From positions 7,809 through 71,808 of the forward strand of contig CAJUQP010000014.1 in NCBI GenBank assembly GCA_910588245.1: 64,000 nt of DNA. The letters are read 5' to 3'. The notes under the pieces were generated by a model. That model was not told where the DNA came from and did not search any database. It saw only the letters and a list, made by a program, of their open reading frames with translations. Made by a program: the position numbers and the translations under genes. The stretch comes from an uncultured Muribaculaceae bacterium (GTDB lineage: Bacteria > Bacteroidota > Bacteroidia > Bacteroidales > Muribaculaceae). Numbering within the stretch: the stretch's first letter is position 1; each line of letters begins with the position of its first letter. Of the stretch, positions 17,116 to 28,772 are shown one piece after another.

Positions 17116-18510
17116 ATGGAAGATATAAGAAGAAAGACAGTCAAGGAGATTCTGGAGGCCGGAGCAGCTGAGGCTGGGAAAAAGGTTGACGTGAAAGGAT
17201 GGGTGCGCACGCGCCGTGGCAACAAGAACGTGCAGTTCGTGGCCCTCAACGACGGAAGCACCATCAATAATCTCCAGATCGTTTTCGATCTCTCCAGATT
17301 CACCGACCAGGAACTCAAGCCCATAACCACGGGCTCCAGCATACATGTGCAAGGACAGCTCGTCGCGTCGCAAGGCGCCGGGCAGAGTGTGGAGGTACAG
17401 GCCGAAGAGCTCGAGATATATGGCACCGCACCTGCCGACTATCCCCTCCAGAAGAAGGGGCACACTCTCGAATTTCTCCGGGAAAAGGCACACCTGCGTC
17501 CGCGCACCAACACATTCGGAGCTGTGCTCCGCATACGCCACGCCCTGGCCTATGCAATCCATAAGTTCTTCAACGACCGCGGTTTCGTGTATTTCCACAC
17601 TCCGCTTATCACTGCATCCGACTGCGAAGGAGCCGGCGCACAGTTCCAGGTCACGACGCTCAATCTCAACGATCTGCCCCGCACGGAGCAGGGAGAAGTG
17701 GACTACTCGGAAGATTTCTTCGGCAAGCTTGCCAGCCTGACCGTATCCGGCCAGCTCGAGGGGGAACTCGGGGCGACAGCTTTGGGTCTTATCTACACGT
17801 TCGGCCCCACATTCCGCGCAGAGAATTCCAACACGCCGCGCCATCTGAGTGAATTCTGGATGATTGAGCCCGAGATGGCTTTCTACGAGATCGCCGACAA
17901 CATGGATCTCGCCGAGGAGTTTGTGAAATACTGCATCGGCTATGCGCTCGAGCACTGCAAAGACGATATCCAGTTCCTCAACGACCACTTCGACAAAGAA
18001 CTGATCGACCGCCTGAAATTCGTGATCGACAATGACTTCGTCCGTCTCCCCTACACGGAGGGCGTGAAGATTCTTGAGGAGAGCGGCAAAAAATTCGAAT
18101 TCCCCGTCTACTGGGGTGTCGACCTTGCCTCAGAGCATGAGCGCTACCTCGTGGAGGAGCATTTCAAGAAGCCGGTGATCCTGACCGACTATCCCAAAGA
18201 GATCAAGGCCTTCTACATGAAGCTCAACGACGACGGCAAGACCGTTCGCGCGATGGACGTGCTCTTCCCGAAAATCGGAGAGATCATCGGCGGCAGCCAG
18301 CGTGAGGAGAACTACGACAAGCTTCAGAAACGCGTGGAAGAACTTGGTCTGACAGGCATGGACTGGTATATGGACACCCGTAAATACGGCACCGTCCCCC
18401 ACAGTGGTTTCGGTCTCGGGTTCGAGCGCCTCGTGCTCTTCGTCACGGGCATGCAGAACATCCGCGACGTGATTCCCTTCCCGAGATATCCGAAGAACTG
18501 CGAATATTGA
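17116..18510 (+). CDS. asnS: Asparaginyl-tRNA synthetase
   Basis: 464 residues. The N-terminal OB-fold anticodon-binding domain contains KVDVKGWVRTRRGNKNVQFV (about 23-42). The class II catalytic core has motif 2 FRAENSNTPRHLSEFWMIEPEM and motif 3 GFGLGFERLVLFVTG. The overall length matches bacterial AsnRS, and the FRAENSN...HLSEF sequence separates it from AspRS. It charges tRNA-Asn in the cytoplasm. The next gene starts within its stop codon (TGATG), indicating coupling. Expression probably depends on a promoter outside the array-filled spacer, as none is visible within it. Confidence 0.97.
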   Translation: MEDIRRKTVKEILEAGAAEAGKKVDVKGWVRTRRGNKNVQFVALNDGSTINNLQIVFDLSRFTDQELKPITTGSSIHVQGQLVASQGAGQSVEVQAEELEIYGTAPADYPLQKKGHTLEFLREKAHLRPRTNTFGAVLRIRHALAYAIHKFFNDRGFVYFHTPLITASDCEGAGAQFQVTTLNLNDLPRTEQGEVDYSEDFFGKLASLTVSGQLEGELGATALGLIYTFGPTFRAENSNTPRHLSEFWMIEPEMAFYEIADNMDLAEEFVKYCIGYALEHCKDDIQFLNDHFDKELIDRLKFVIDNDFVRLPYTEGVKILEESGKKFEFPVYWGVDLASEHERYLVEEHFKKPVILTDYPKEIKAFYMKLNDDGKTVRAMDVLFPKIGEIIGGSQREENYDKLQKRVEELGLTGMDWYMDTRKYGTVPHSGFGLGFERLVLFVTGMQNIRDVIPFPRYPKNCEY

Positions 18511-19856
18511 TGGCAACGACAACTCCACACACACACCGCGGCGCCATGGCTGGACTGACAGCCATGGCGTTGCTGTGGCTTTGCTGTCTGTGTATTCTCC
18601 CCGCATCGGCTCTTCCCGCGGCTCCCGGCCGCTCTCCTGAAGCGATGGCCGACTCCCTGACCGTGAGCCTTGTCACCTGTTGGCCTGGGGAGGAAATATA
18701 CGAGCTTTGCGGCCACGAGGCAATCCGGGTAAGGGGAATGGGACGCGACTCAGTGTGGAACTATGGCATATTCGATTTCCGGGAGCCCAATTTCGTATAC
18801 CGTTTCGTCAAAGGCGAGACAGACTATATGGTGGCAGGCTACCCATTCGAATGGTTTCTCCCGGAATACGTAGCGGGAGGACGCAAGGTGGTGGAGCAGG
18901 ATCTCGACCTGACTCAGGAAGAGGCCCGCAGGGTGCTCGCCATGCTCCAGAACGGAGCTCTCCCCCAGAACCGCCGCTACCGCTACAACTACGTGAAGAA
19001 CAACTGCGCCACCCGCATCCACGAACTTCTCGATTCTGCGGTGTCGGCCAGGGTGATTTATCCCGACAGCGTGCGATTCGGCACCTTCCGCAACGAGATG
19101 CGCGCCTATCATAAAGATTATCCATGGTATCAGTTCGGCATTGACCTGGCTCTCGGCTCTGGCATAGACTATCAGCTGGCTCCCCGTGAGGAGATGTTCG
19201 TGCCTTTGGAGATGATGCGCCAGGCCGGAGAGGCCAGGATGGCCGACGGCCGCAAGCTTGTCAGGGCCACCAGGGTAATCAATGAGGGGCGTCCCGACGC
19301 CACGCTGCCCCCTACTCCCGCCTGGGCCACACCATTGACATGGGCATGGCTTATCGGCGGCCTGCTGATCATGGTCAGCGCCTGGTCACTGATTAAGAGA
19401 CGTATACTGCGCTGGGTATTCTCGCTATGGTTTCTGCTCCTCGGAGCGGCCGGAACAATAGTGGCTTTCCTGGTGTTTATATCAAGCCATGAGGCCACAT
19501 CGCCCAACACCCTCCTCATATGGCTAAATCCGCTGCAGCTTCTATTCGGAATCTGCCTATGGTGGCGGCGCACCCGTCCCGTGGCCACGGCAATGGCCTA
19601 CCTCGATGTGGTGGCCATGGTCTGTATGCTTGTAGTATGGCCTTTCCAGAACCAGAGCGCCAACCCTGCGTTCTTCCCCCTGATGGTGGCCACGCTCCTC
19701 ATGGCCGGCGTCTATGCAATAATCGCAAGCAAAGAAAGTTATATAAATAATGGGCGTCTCCCTGCCGCAAAGTCCGCATCGAAGCGGCGAAACAGCACCG
19801 GAAGGGGAACATCCGCCTCCGGCAGACGCCGGAAAAAAGAAACTGAAGCTAAGTAA
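18510..19856 (+). CDS. DUF4105 domain membrane protein
   Basis: 448 residues from the ATG overlapping the asnS stop. An N-terminal hydrophobic signal (AMALLWLCCLCILPASALPA) is followed by the DUF4105 domain, with ELCGHEAIRV, WNYGIFDFREPNFVYRFVKG and YNYVKNNCATRI. These His and Cys residues are the conserved pair of the family and suggest a papain-like hydrolase, though this is unproven. Residues 275-415 hold four or five membrane helices, and the tail is basic (KRRNSTGRGTSASGRRRKK). It is therefore anchored in the inner membrane with the domain outside the cytoplasm. Function unknown. Confidence 0.85.
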   Translation: MATTTPHTHRGAMAGLTAMALLWLCCLCILPASALPAAPGRSPEAMADSLTVSLVTCWPGEEIYELCGHEAIRVRGMGRDSVWNYGIFDFREPNFVYRFVKGETDYMVAGYPFEWFLPEYVAGGRKVVEQDLDLTQEEARRVLAMLQNGALPQNRRYRYNYVKNNCATRIHELLDSAVSARVIYPDSVRFGTFRNEMRAYHKDYPWYQFGIDLALGSGIDYQLAPREEMFVPLEMMRQAGEARMADGRKLVRATRVINEGRPDATLPPTPAWATPLTWAWLIGGLLIMVSAWSLIKRRILRWVFSLWFLLLGAAGTIVAFLVFISSHEATSPNTLLIWLNPLQLLFGICLWWRRTRPVATAMAYLDVVAMVCMLVVWPFQNQSANPAFFPLMVATLLMAGVYAIIASKESYINNGRLPAAKSASKRRNSTGRGTSASGRRRKKETEAK

Positions 19857-19864
19857 TCAGCTAA

Positions 19865-21454
19865 ATGAATCGACTTTTGACATCGGTGATATGCGGCCTC
19901 GTGGGAATCAACACGATGCTCTCGGCCGACCCTTCCCGCCCCCGTCTGGTGGTAGGTATTATGGTCGACCAACTACGCACCGACTATATAGAATCACTGC
20001 AGAACCTTTTCGGAGAGAAAGGGTTCCGCAGGCTTATGAGAGACGGCGCATTCCTGAAGAACGTCGATTTCAAAGTCGGCACTCTCGACCGCGCCAGCGG
20101 CACTGCCATGGTCTACACAGGCAATTTTCCACGTGAGACCGGCGTGGCGTCAGCCATGGTCTACGACCCTTCGCGTCAGGGCATGGTCGCCGCGCTTGAG
20201 GATCCCGCCTCAATAGGCAATTTCACCACGGAGACATACTCACCGGCGGCGCTGCGTCTATCCACAATCAGCGACGAGATAGCAATCGACGGCGCCGGGA
20301 TGGCCGCCGTCTACGCCATCGCCCCCGACGCGCAGCAGGCGATCATCATGGCCGGACATGCGGGCACCTCGGCATGCTGGATAAATGATAACTCCGGCAA
20401 ATGGGCATCCACAACCTACTACCGTGAGATGCCAAAGCCGATAACGCGCCGCAACTACAGCAACTCCATAGCCGCACGCATCGACACCATGCGCTGGAAA
20501 CCGGCCCTCCCCCTCTCCAGCTATCCCGGACTCCCCGCGCAGAAACGCATGTATGACTTCGACCATCGCTTCTCGATGGCCGACCGCGACGTATACCGCA
20601 TGTATGCCACATCGCCTCTGGTAAATACGGAAGTGACCGATGTGGCCATCGACTATCTGAAAGACCTTAGCATCGGCGGCCGCGGCGATGCGATCGACAT
20701 GCTCAACGTGGCCTACACAGCGGCGCCATACAAATACGTCAAAGACGGCGATTTCCGTCTTGAACTCGAAGACAGCTACGTCAGGCTTGACGGGCAGATA
20801 TCCCGGCTATTCGACGCGATCGACAAATACGTAGGTCTCGACAACGCCTTCATATATGTGGCCTCGACGGGCTACTATGATGACGCCGTGGTCGACGATC
20901 CGAAATACCGCATACCGACAGGCGAATTCTCAGTGAAGCGGGCCCTTTCGCTGCTCAACTCCTATCTGTCGGCAAAATACGGCAATGGCGACTATGTCGA
21001 CACATATAGCGGCAACCACGTATATCTCGACCGCCGCCAGATAGAGGAGCGCAAGCTCGACCTCAAGGAGGTGGCCGAGGCCGCACGCGACTTCCTCGTA
21101 AGGATGAGCGGCGTGAGCGACGCCTACACCATGGGCGACATCATGAGCTCCGCCCTCCCCGCCATGGAATCTATGCGCCTCGGCACAGATCCCAAGACCG
21201 GAGGCGATATAGTGCTTGAGTTCAACGGAGGCTGGAGAGTGAACGACGACACACGCTTCCCCAACAACGTGAAGGTGATGCGTTCGAGCATGACCCTGAC
21301 TCCTGTCTTCATGATGGGGGGAGGGATAGCTCCGCAGACCGTGTCAGTCCCTGTCGACGCCACGGCAATCGCGCCTACGGTGACGCAGGTGCTCCGGATC
21401 CGCTCCCCCAACGGTGTGGCCTCGCGACCATTGCCGCTCGAGATGAAGAGATGA
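19865..21454 (+). CDS. Alkaline phosphatase/PafA-fold protein, probably catalytically inactive
   Basis: 529 residues with a signal peptide (to about residue 21). The fold of the PafA-type phosphatases is clear: LVVGIMVDQLRTDYI (metal Asp35 kept), MVYTGNFPRETGV, EDSYVRLDGQISRLFDAIDKYV, and a C-terminal IAPTVTQVLRIRSPNG. By alignment from memory with active enzymes, the nucleophile Thr site is Arg76 and the TDYxGH ligands read TAAPYK. The TADHG ligands read ASTGYY, and the C-terminal HGS is absent. That would remove the nucleophile and most metal ligands. It probably serves as a binding or scaffold protein in the periplasm. It starts 8 bp after the DUF4105 gene. Confidence 0.8.
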   Translation: MNRLLTSVICGLVGINTMLSADPSRPRLVVGIMVDQLRTDYIESLQNLFGEKGFRRLMRDGAFLKNVDFKVGTLDRASGTAMVYTGNFPRETGVASAMVYDPSRQGMVAALEDPASIGNFTTETYSPAALRLSTISDEIAIDGAGMAAVYAIAPDAQQAIIMAGHAGTSACWINDNSGKWASTTYYREMPKPITRRNYSNSIAARIDTMRWKPALPLSSYPGLPAQKRMYDFDHRFSMADRDVYRMYATSPLVNTEVTDVAIDYLKDLSIGGRGDAIDMLNVAYTAAPYKYVKDGDFRLELEDSYVRLDGQISRLFDAIDKYVGLDNAFIYVASTGYYDDAVVDDPKYRIPTGEFSVKRALSLLNSYLSAKYGNGDYVDTYSGNHVYLDRRQIEERKLDLKEVAEAARDFLVRMSGVSDAYTMGDIMSSALPAMESMRLGTDPKTGGDIVLEFNGGWRVNDDTRFPNNVKVMRSSMTLTPVFMMGGGIAPQTVSVPVDATAIAPTVTQVLRIRSPNGVASRPLPLEMKR

Positions 21455-21511
21455 GCACAACATACACTGTCGGCCACTGCCGGCATAAAAATAGAATAAT
21501 ACATAAGATCC

Positions 21512-25003
<3,492 letters not shown>

Positions 25004-25006
<3 letters not shown>

Positions 25007-25066
25007 TCAGATGCTAAATAAAGAGGCCGATACGCAACGTATCGGCCTCTTTATTGCATCTGATCA
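25004..25066. terminator. Nested bidirectional terminator after secA
   Basis: Perfect 18-bp stem AATAAAGAGGCCGATACG (25017-25034) and its complement (25038-25055) with a 3-nt loop, flanked by a second perfect inverted repeat TGATCAGATGC (25004-25014) and GCATCTGATCA (25056-25066). The outer arm includes the secA stop codon. T/A runs on both sides allow termination of the convergent GYF_2 genes too. Confidence 0.9.
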
Positions 25067-25102
25067 ATTATGAATTATAAATTATGAATTCCGGTAATAT
25101 TC

Positions 25103-25747
25103 TTATAAGGCCATTCTTATAAGGAAAGCGTAAAGCACCAGTCCGAGGAAAAAGGAGACTCCCGTCCATAGTTTCGCCGCCTGGCAAAAGTCATGGGCAA
25201 GACGGCGCATATCTCTCGCACTGTCATTTTCAGGTTGCCGGCCTACGGATTCTCCATCGTTTCCAACATCGTGCGACTTAGCCTCCTCCCATGCCCGCCT
25301 GCATTTCAGGGCCATCATAACGGCTATTATTCCTGTGATAGGGAAGAAAAGTATCGAGAGGATGGCCCAAGGCAGCATGTTGCAGGGGCGTGCATGCGTG
25401 TCGCGCCGCTCCTCTATCTCATCTACAGTAGGAAGATCGGGCTGATCAGTCTCCTGCAGATACCGCCCGAAGCGCGACGGAGAATAGTTCTGCCCCTCCG
25501 GCGGCGACTGGATATCAGACTGTGGAACATTGTCGTCACTACGGAGGGCATCGACGCTTCCGGGATGCATGAGGTCATGGATGCGTATGCGGAACATCCG
25601 GCATATGTCAGCCACATCTTCAGCCTTTTCCCAATCCGGCATCCCCTTGCACCATACATACGTATGCGGACGGACGCCGGCCTCCGCAAGCCTCTCCAGC
25701 TCATACGGACCGCGGCGCTCTCCGCCGATCATCGCGTAATACTTCAT
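25103..25747 (-). CDS. GYF_2 (DUF4339) domain membrane protein
   Basis: 214 residues. The N-terminal GYF_2 domain (KYYAMIGGERRGPYELERLA...YVWCKGMPDWEKAEDV, residues 2-50) is a small adaptor module. After a polar linker, two hydrophobic segments (LPWAILSILFFPITGIIAVMM, about 126-146, and SFFLGLVLYAFLIRMAL at the end) are arranged like a CD225/dispanin domain, though more divergent than in the neighbour. It lies 8 bp downstream of the larger GYF_2 gene and is co-transcribed with it. The biochemical role of the family is unknown; recruitment of proline-rich partners to the membrane is a guess. Confidence 0.85.
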   Translation of the reverse strand: MKYYAMIGGERRGPYELERLAEAGVRPHTYVWCKGMPDWEKAEDVADICRMFRIRIHDLMHPGSVDALRSDDNVPQSDIQSPPEGQNYSPSRFGRYLQETDQPDLPTVDEIEERRDTHARPCNMLPWAILSILFFPITGIIAVMMALKCRRAWEEAKSHDVGNDGESVGRQPENDSARDMRRLAHDFCQAAKLWTGVSFFLGLVLYAFLIRMAL

Positions 25748-25755
25748 TCCGCCTC

Positions 25756-26622
25756 TCAGAAAAGCATGTTTTTTATAGTCCAGCCATTTATCACCAATCC
25801 GATTCCGGCTATCACCAGCGAGATGATGGTCATGATCTTGGCTGTATTGTTGGCCTGGTCGCCCATTTCGTCATATCCGGCCTCATAAAGATTATTAGCC
25901 TTATTGGCGTTGACTATGGCGATGATGCCGAATATACACCCTATGCACGAGCATAGAAACGAGGCGACAGTAGCAACGATGGCCCAGGGAAGCCAGTTTG
26001 TGCGAACCGGTGCAGGTCCGCCGGGATTCTGGCGATTGTAATTATAGTTGCGGTTGCCGTTGTTGAAACCGAAACCGTTGCCACCATAGTTGTAGTTGGT
26101 GTCATACTGGGGATTCTTGCCGAATCCCTGGTTCGGGCCGTATTGGGTATTCGGACCGTAGGAATTGCCCGGCCCGTAGCCGGAGTTCCGGCCATATCCG
26201 GCGTTGGAACCGTATTGCGGATTCTGTCCGAAAGCATTCCCACGCGGAGGAGGAGTGCTGCCAAGATACGGGGCTATCTCCGGCTGTGAGGATGCGTCGG
26301 CCCAGTCACTCATCCCGGCACGCCATACGGGAGTGTCGGGCTTGAGCCCCATCGAGAGAAGCGTCTCTATGGTGTAGGGCCCTACCTGCTGACCATTGAT
26401 CATGGCAAACCAGCGGGAGGCGTCTCCCGAGGAGATATCCTCGTAGTGTGTCTCCTCGGCGAGGAGATCGGCAAGCTCCGGAAGCTCTGAAGCCTTTATC
26501 CAGTCAGGCAGTCCTGTTCTCCACACCAGGGAGTCAGGTCTGAGATTCTGCGATCTGAGGGCTTCGCGTGAAAACGGACCGGCCTGCCGGTCGTTGATGA
26601 TGATATAGTAATCTGTCTGCAT
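25756..26622 (-). CDS. Double GYF_2 (DUF4339) protein with CD225-like membrane domain
   Basis: 288 residues from the ATG at 26622 (MQTDYYIIINDRQAGPFS), chosen because both the GYF_2 motif and the promoter position fit. Two GYF_2 domains occupy about 3-50 and 62-110; each has the GPF/GPY and VWR.G..DW signatures. A 90-residue Gly/Asn/Tyr/Pro linker with GYGPN repeats follows. The C-terminal 80 residues (LPWAIVATVASFLCSCIGCIFGIIAIVNANKA... then a second helix) match the CD225/dispanin pattern, including paired cysteines and the A..A.KA loop. It is probably an inner-membrane scaffold. It is first in its two-gene operon. Confidence 0.88.
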   Translation of the reverse strand: MQTDYYIIINDRQAGPFSREALRSQNLRPDSLVWRTGLPDWIKASELPELADLLAEETHYEDISSGDASRWFAMINGQQVGPYTIETLLSMGLKPDTPVWRAGMSDWADASSQPEIAPYLGSTPPPRGNAFGQNPQYGSNAGYGRNSGYGPGNSYGPNTQYGPNQGFGKNPQYDTNYNYGGNGFGFNNGNRNYNYNRQNPGGPAPVRTNWLPWAIVATVASFLCSCIGCIFGIIAIVNANKANNLYEAGYDEMGDQANNTAKIMTIISLVIAGIGLVINGWTIKNMLF

Positions 26623-26688
26623 AGCAAAAGGTTTCAAAAGAATAAACATCCGGTGGTTGCCATTGTTGGCGACCGGACTATTAATCCG

Positions 26689-26696
26689 CAAAATTA
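26689..26696 (-). promoter_or_regulatory. -7 element for the GYF_2 operon
   Basis: Read leftward, TAATTTTG matches TAnnTTTG and lies 67 bp before the start at 26622. A -33 TTG is not evident. Confidence 0.45.
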
Positions 26697-26746
26697 ACAA
26701 AAAATATGTTGCCTTTATATTTTAACAGATAAAAAAGAAGCTTTTT

Positions 26747-26778
26747 TTGGGAAGCTCTGGAAATAATCGCTAATTTTG
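26747..26778 (+). promoter_or_regulatory. Bacteroidales promoter of the TPR/AraC regulator gene
   Basis: TTG at 26747-26749, 21 bp, TAATTTTG at 26771-26778. The 17 bp AATAATCGCTAATTTTG is identical to the promoter core of the tRNA-Gly gene. The ATG at 26782 is only 4 bp beyond the element, implying an almost leaderless message or use of the ATG at 26788. Confidence 0.65.
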
Positions 26779-26781
26779 TGA

Positions 26782-28608
26782 ATGAAAATGTCTGAACCGA
26801 TTTATCTATACGCCCGTATTCTTTCGTATCCGGTGCTCGCTTTGCTGTTTATTCTCTCCTCATGCGGAGAGAACAGACAGTCAGGCGCCACGTCGTCCGG
26901 AATCAAAACGCTCATATCCGAGGGCTTGCGTGCCCTCAACAACGCTGAAGGCGAAAAGGCGAGGGCTATCGGGATCGAGCTGCTCGACTCCACGATATCC
27001 AGGGGGAAAGCAGGCCGTATCACAGCCGACATTTTCGGAAGGATAATACTTGGGCAATCATATATTCTCCTCGACTCCGCTGAGAAAATCTATCGCCCTC
27101 TTCATGAGGCCGAGCTTATTTGCCTACGTGAGAACAACGACTCCGCCCTGACCTCCGTCTACAATGGTCTGGGTATGTTCGCCCTGAACTACGAACGCGA
27201 CTATGCCGAGGCCCTACGCTATTATTTCTCCGGCATAGAGGCTGCGAAACGGAGTTCCCACGCAAGGATGCATTCCCTGATCATGTCGAACATTGCCGCC
27301 GTCTATCTTCTTGAGAAAGATCCACATGGCATAAACTACGCGATGGAATGCTACTATCAGGGTAAAAAAACTAATGACACGTATCTGCAATACACAGGCG
27401 CGATCACAGCCGCCAATACCTATCTCAACGCCGGCGACTGCGACATGGCCCTGAAATACGCCTCCGAGGCAGAGGTGCTTCTCCATGCTGACAACATCAA
27501 CGACAGATCGCTTCTCTACGCCACCCTCGGAAGAGCGATGCAGCTGAAAGGCGACCTCACGGAAGCGGAACGCTATTTCAAGGATGCCATATCCGCGCAA
27601 GAGCAGAATTCATGGATCCGGGCATTCATCTATTATGCAGAATTGCTCGAAGACCGGGGCAGACTCAAGGAAAGCAGGAAAATTCTCTCGAAGGCGATGA
27701 AACTATCAGAACAGGGACAGCAACGCCTTTTCAGGCGTGATGTGTTGCCTGCGCTGGCGAGAATCGAAAAAAAGATCGGCAATGCAAAGGCCGTGGAAGC
27801 TCTGACAAGGGAGATTGAGAAAGAAAGTGAGCTCGGCCGTATGGCCGATGAAGGATCGCCTGTGGCTCACCTGCGCCTGAAATACGATCTTGAAAGAGCC
27901 GACAACGAGCTTGCCCGCCGGAATGCCGAACTGAAGGAGAAACAGACGCAGGTAGTGATGCTCGTATGGGGGGTGGCGGGAGCCGCCGTCATAATCATCC
28001 TTGTCGTGGTCATGTACCGCAGGAAAGAGAAACTGCATAGCTCGATTGTGAGACAGGCAGTGGAGTCGGCCCGACGGGAGGCATCACTGCAGACGGCTGT
28101 AGCCAATCTTGAACAACAGCTCGATGCCTGCCAGGAATCTCCCTACGCGGAAGAGGAGCCATGTTTGGAGCCTGAGCCACCAAGCCAGTCATGCGGGCCG
28201 ACACAAGACGGAATGCAGACACAGACAGAAACCGACGGAGACTCCGGCAATTCAATCGACGACCGCACGGCACGTCTGCAAGCCAGATTCGAAGCTCTGA
28301 TGCTGAACAAGGATATATATTCCTACAACATGATCACAAAGGAGAAAATAGCGCGCCAGCTTGGCACCAACCGCACATATCTCTCCCAGATGATCAATAC
28401 CGTCTACGGGATGAGCTTCACAGACTTCATCAACAGCCTACGCATAAAAGAGGCTATCAGAATTCTTTCCAACCCAGCCGACGACACTCCACTCAAAGAC
28501 ATAGCACACTCCCTGGGCTACAATTCCATCTCCACTTTCTATTCAAATTTCAAAGACGAGACAGGTATGACTCCGGCTGCGTTCCGGCAGAGGGCCAAGA
28601 AAATGTAG
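26782..28608 (+). CDS. Membrane-spanning TPR sensor with cytoplasmic AraC-type DNA-binding domain
   Basis: 608 residues. An N-terminal signal with lipobox-like FILSSC (Cys29) is followed by about six TPR-like helical repeats (about 80-360) and a coiled coil (385-400). A single membrane helix (MLVWGVAGAAVIIILVVVMY, about 394-413) comes next, then a cytoplasmic linker and an AraC HTH domain (about 510-608: IARQLGTNRTYLSQMINTVYG, IAHSLGYNSISTFYSNFKDETGMTPAAFR). The topology places the TPR sensor outside and the DNA-binding domain inside, as in known Bacteroides TPR/HTH one-component regulators. It probably controls the SusC/SusD operon that starts 164 bp downstream, where AraC-like phased repeats lie. 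Confidence 0.88.
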   Translation: MKMSEPIYLYARILSYPVLALLFILSSCGENRQSGATSSGIKTLISEGLRALNNAEGEKARAIGIELLDSTISRGKAGRITADIFGRIILGQSYILLDSAEKIYRPLHEAELICLRENNDSALTSVYNGLGMFALNYERDYAEALRYYFSGIEAAKRSSHARMHSLIMSNIAAVYLLEKDPHGINYAMECYYQGKKTNDTYLQYTGAITAANTYLNAGDCDMALKYASEAEVLLHADNINDRSLLYATLGRAMQLKGDLTEAERYFKDAISAQEQNSWIRAFIYYAELLEDRGRLKESRKILSKAMKLSEQGQQRLFRRDVLPALARIEKKIGNAKAVEALTREIEKESELGRMADEGSPVAHLRLKYDLERADNELARRNAELKEKQTQVVMLVWGVAGAAVIIILVVVMYRRKEKLHSSIVRQAVESARREASLQTAVANLEQQLDACQESPYAEEEPCLEPEPPSQSCGPTQDGMQTQTETDGDSGNSIDDRTARLQARFEALMLNKDIYSYNMITKEKIARQLGTNRTYLSQMINTVYGMSFTDFINSLRIKEAIRILSNPADDTPLKDIAHSLGYNSISTFYSNFKDETGMTPAAFRQRAKKM

Positions 28609-28616
28609 AAAATCCG

Positions 28617-28680
28617 TTGCCGTTTCGGCAAATCCTCTTCAATCGCGGCAAATCAATGACAATTACGGCAATTTTGCCGT
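28617..28680. promoter_or_regulatory. Phased CGGCAA repeats, putative operator of the SusCD operon
   Basis: CGGCAAATC at 28626-28634 and 28646-28654, and CGGCAATTT at 28666-28674, are spaced exactly 20 bp. Inverted TTGCCG copies sit at 28617-28622 and 28674-28679; the last two units form ACGGCAATTTTGCCGT (28665-28680). The block ends about 18 bp before the predicted -33 element, the usual place for an AraC-type activator. Confidence 0.6.
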
Positions 28681-28698
28681 TGTCATAATCCTATACTC

Positions 28699-28730
28699 TT
28701 GCAGGTATGGGATTATTTTTTGTTAATTTG
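28699..28730 (+). promoter_or_regulatory. Promoter of the SusC/SusD operon
   Basis: TTG at 28699-28701 and TTAATTTG at 28723-28730 (one mismatch to TAnnTTTG), spacing 21 bp, about 42 bp before the SusC start. Confidence 0.5.
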
Positions 28731-28772
28731 CGAAATCGGAATATGAGGATAAACAGCTTAAACCAATAAATC

